The notes beneath the pieces were generated by a model. It did not search any database, had not been told where the DNA came from, and saw nothing but the letters and a program-made list of their open reading frames with translations. Shown one piece after another: positions 13,685 through 13,760 of a stretch of DNA of 13,760 nucleotides. This stretch comes from Psychrilyobacter sp. (GTDB lineage: Bacteria > Fusobacteriota > Fusobacteriia > Fusobacteriales > Fusobacteriaceae), in NCBI GenBank assembly GCA_023145315.1, contig JAGLEA010000121.1, positions 1-13,760 on the forward strand. Reading direction: 5' to 3'. A program made the translations under genes and the position numbers. Each line of letters starts with the position of its first letter. The first letter of the stretch is position 1.

Positions 13685-13760
13685 ACTCAATCTCACTCCC
13701 TATATTGTTAAAAAACTGGTTTTTGTTATAGACAATATTACCATTAACTATTGTTGTTTC
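13677..13760 (-). CDS. pyrC: Probable dihydroorotase, C-terminal end (cut by window edge)
   Basis: The last 27 codons of a gene entering from the right edge, ending in TAA at 13677-13679. The visible residues begin ETTIVNGNIVYNKNQF. A 'T-VNG-IVY-...-F' ending is typical of dihydroorotases and related cyclic amidohydrolases, where it forms the last strands of the small beta domain. The 8-nt overlap with pyrE supports a pyrimidine gene. Dihydroorotase closes carbamoyl aspartate to dihydroorotate. The catalytic part is outside the window, so another amidohydrolase (for example an allantoinase-like protein) cannot be excluded from this tail alone. Confidence 0.68.
   Translation of the reverse strand, partial: ETTIVNGNIVYNKNQFFNNIGSEIEYE

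Overview
This is an AT-rich chromosomal window with tightly packed genes, strong AGGAGG-type ribosome binding sites and A/T-rich hairpin terminators. It most resembles a low-GC anaerobe of the Fusobacteriota. A Cetobacterium or Ilyobacter-like host would fit the cobalamin-dependent ribonucleotide reductase, the complete oxidative pentose phosphate pathway and the two-gene c-di-GMP module. This placement is inferred from composition and gene style, not from a marker gene.

Layout: (1) 1-2648, minus strand: a gnd-zwf-pgl operon that encodes the whole oxidative branch of the pentose phosphate pathway; pgl runs off the left edge. (2) 2780-6365, plus strand: two membrane-anchored c-di-GMP enzymes in tandem. 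The first is a dCache-GGDEF protein with an intact cyclase site. The second is a GGDEF-EAL protein with a degenerate cyclase site and an intact phosphodiesterase site. A textbook terminator follows. (3) 6457-7812, plus strand: a single OLD-family ATPase/TOPRIM nuclease with its own promoter, closed off by a 36-bp perfect palindrome shared with the convergent neighbour. (4) 7838-11175, minus strand: nrdJ (class II ribonucleotide reductase), then aroQ (type II dehydroquinase) with its own promoter, then a small pseudopilin-like membrane protein overlapping the aroQ end. (5) 11176-11410: a divergent control region between nrdJ and hup. It has a strong promoter in each direction and an NrdR-box-like operator at the nrdJ start site. 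(6) hup (HU protein) with a terminator. (7) 11766-12497, minus strand: a short FimB-like tyrosine recombinase, followed on its upstream side by 563 bp without a gene but with several inverted and direct repeats. One of these is a 15-bp-arm inverted repeat touching the -35 box of the recombinase. (8) 13061-13760, minus strand: pyrE, preceded by the last 27 codons of what appears to be pyrC.

Most of the window is housekeeping: NADPH and pentose supply, dNTP synthesis, aromatic and pyrimidine biosynthesis, and chromosome packaging. The accessory candidates are the solo OLD nuclease, the minimal recombinase with its repeat-rich flank, and the c-di-GMP pair. Start codons for gnd, the first GGDEF gene, aroQ, the pseudopilin-like gene and pyrE were moved inward from the longest open frame, based on ribosome binding sites, family N-termini and gene overlaps. 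No rRNA, tRNA, CRISPR array or insertion sequence was seen.
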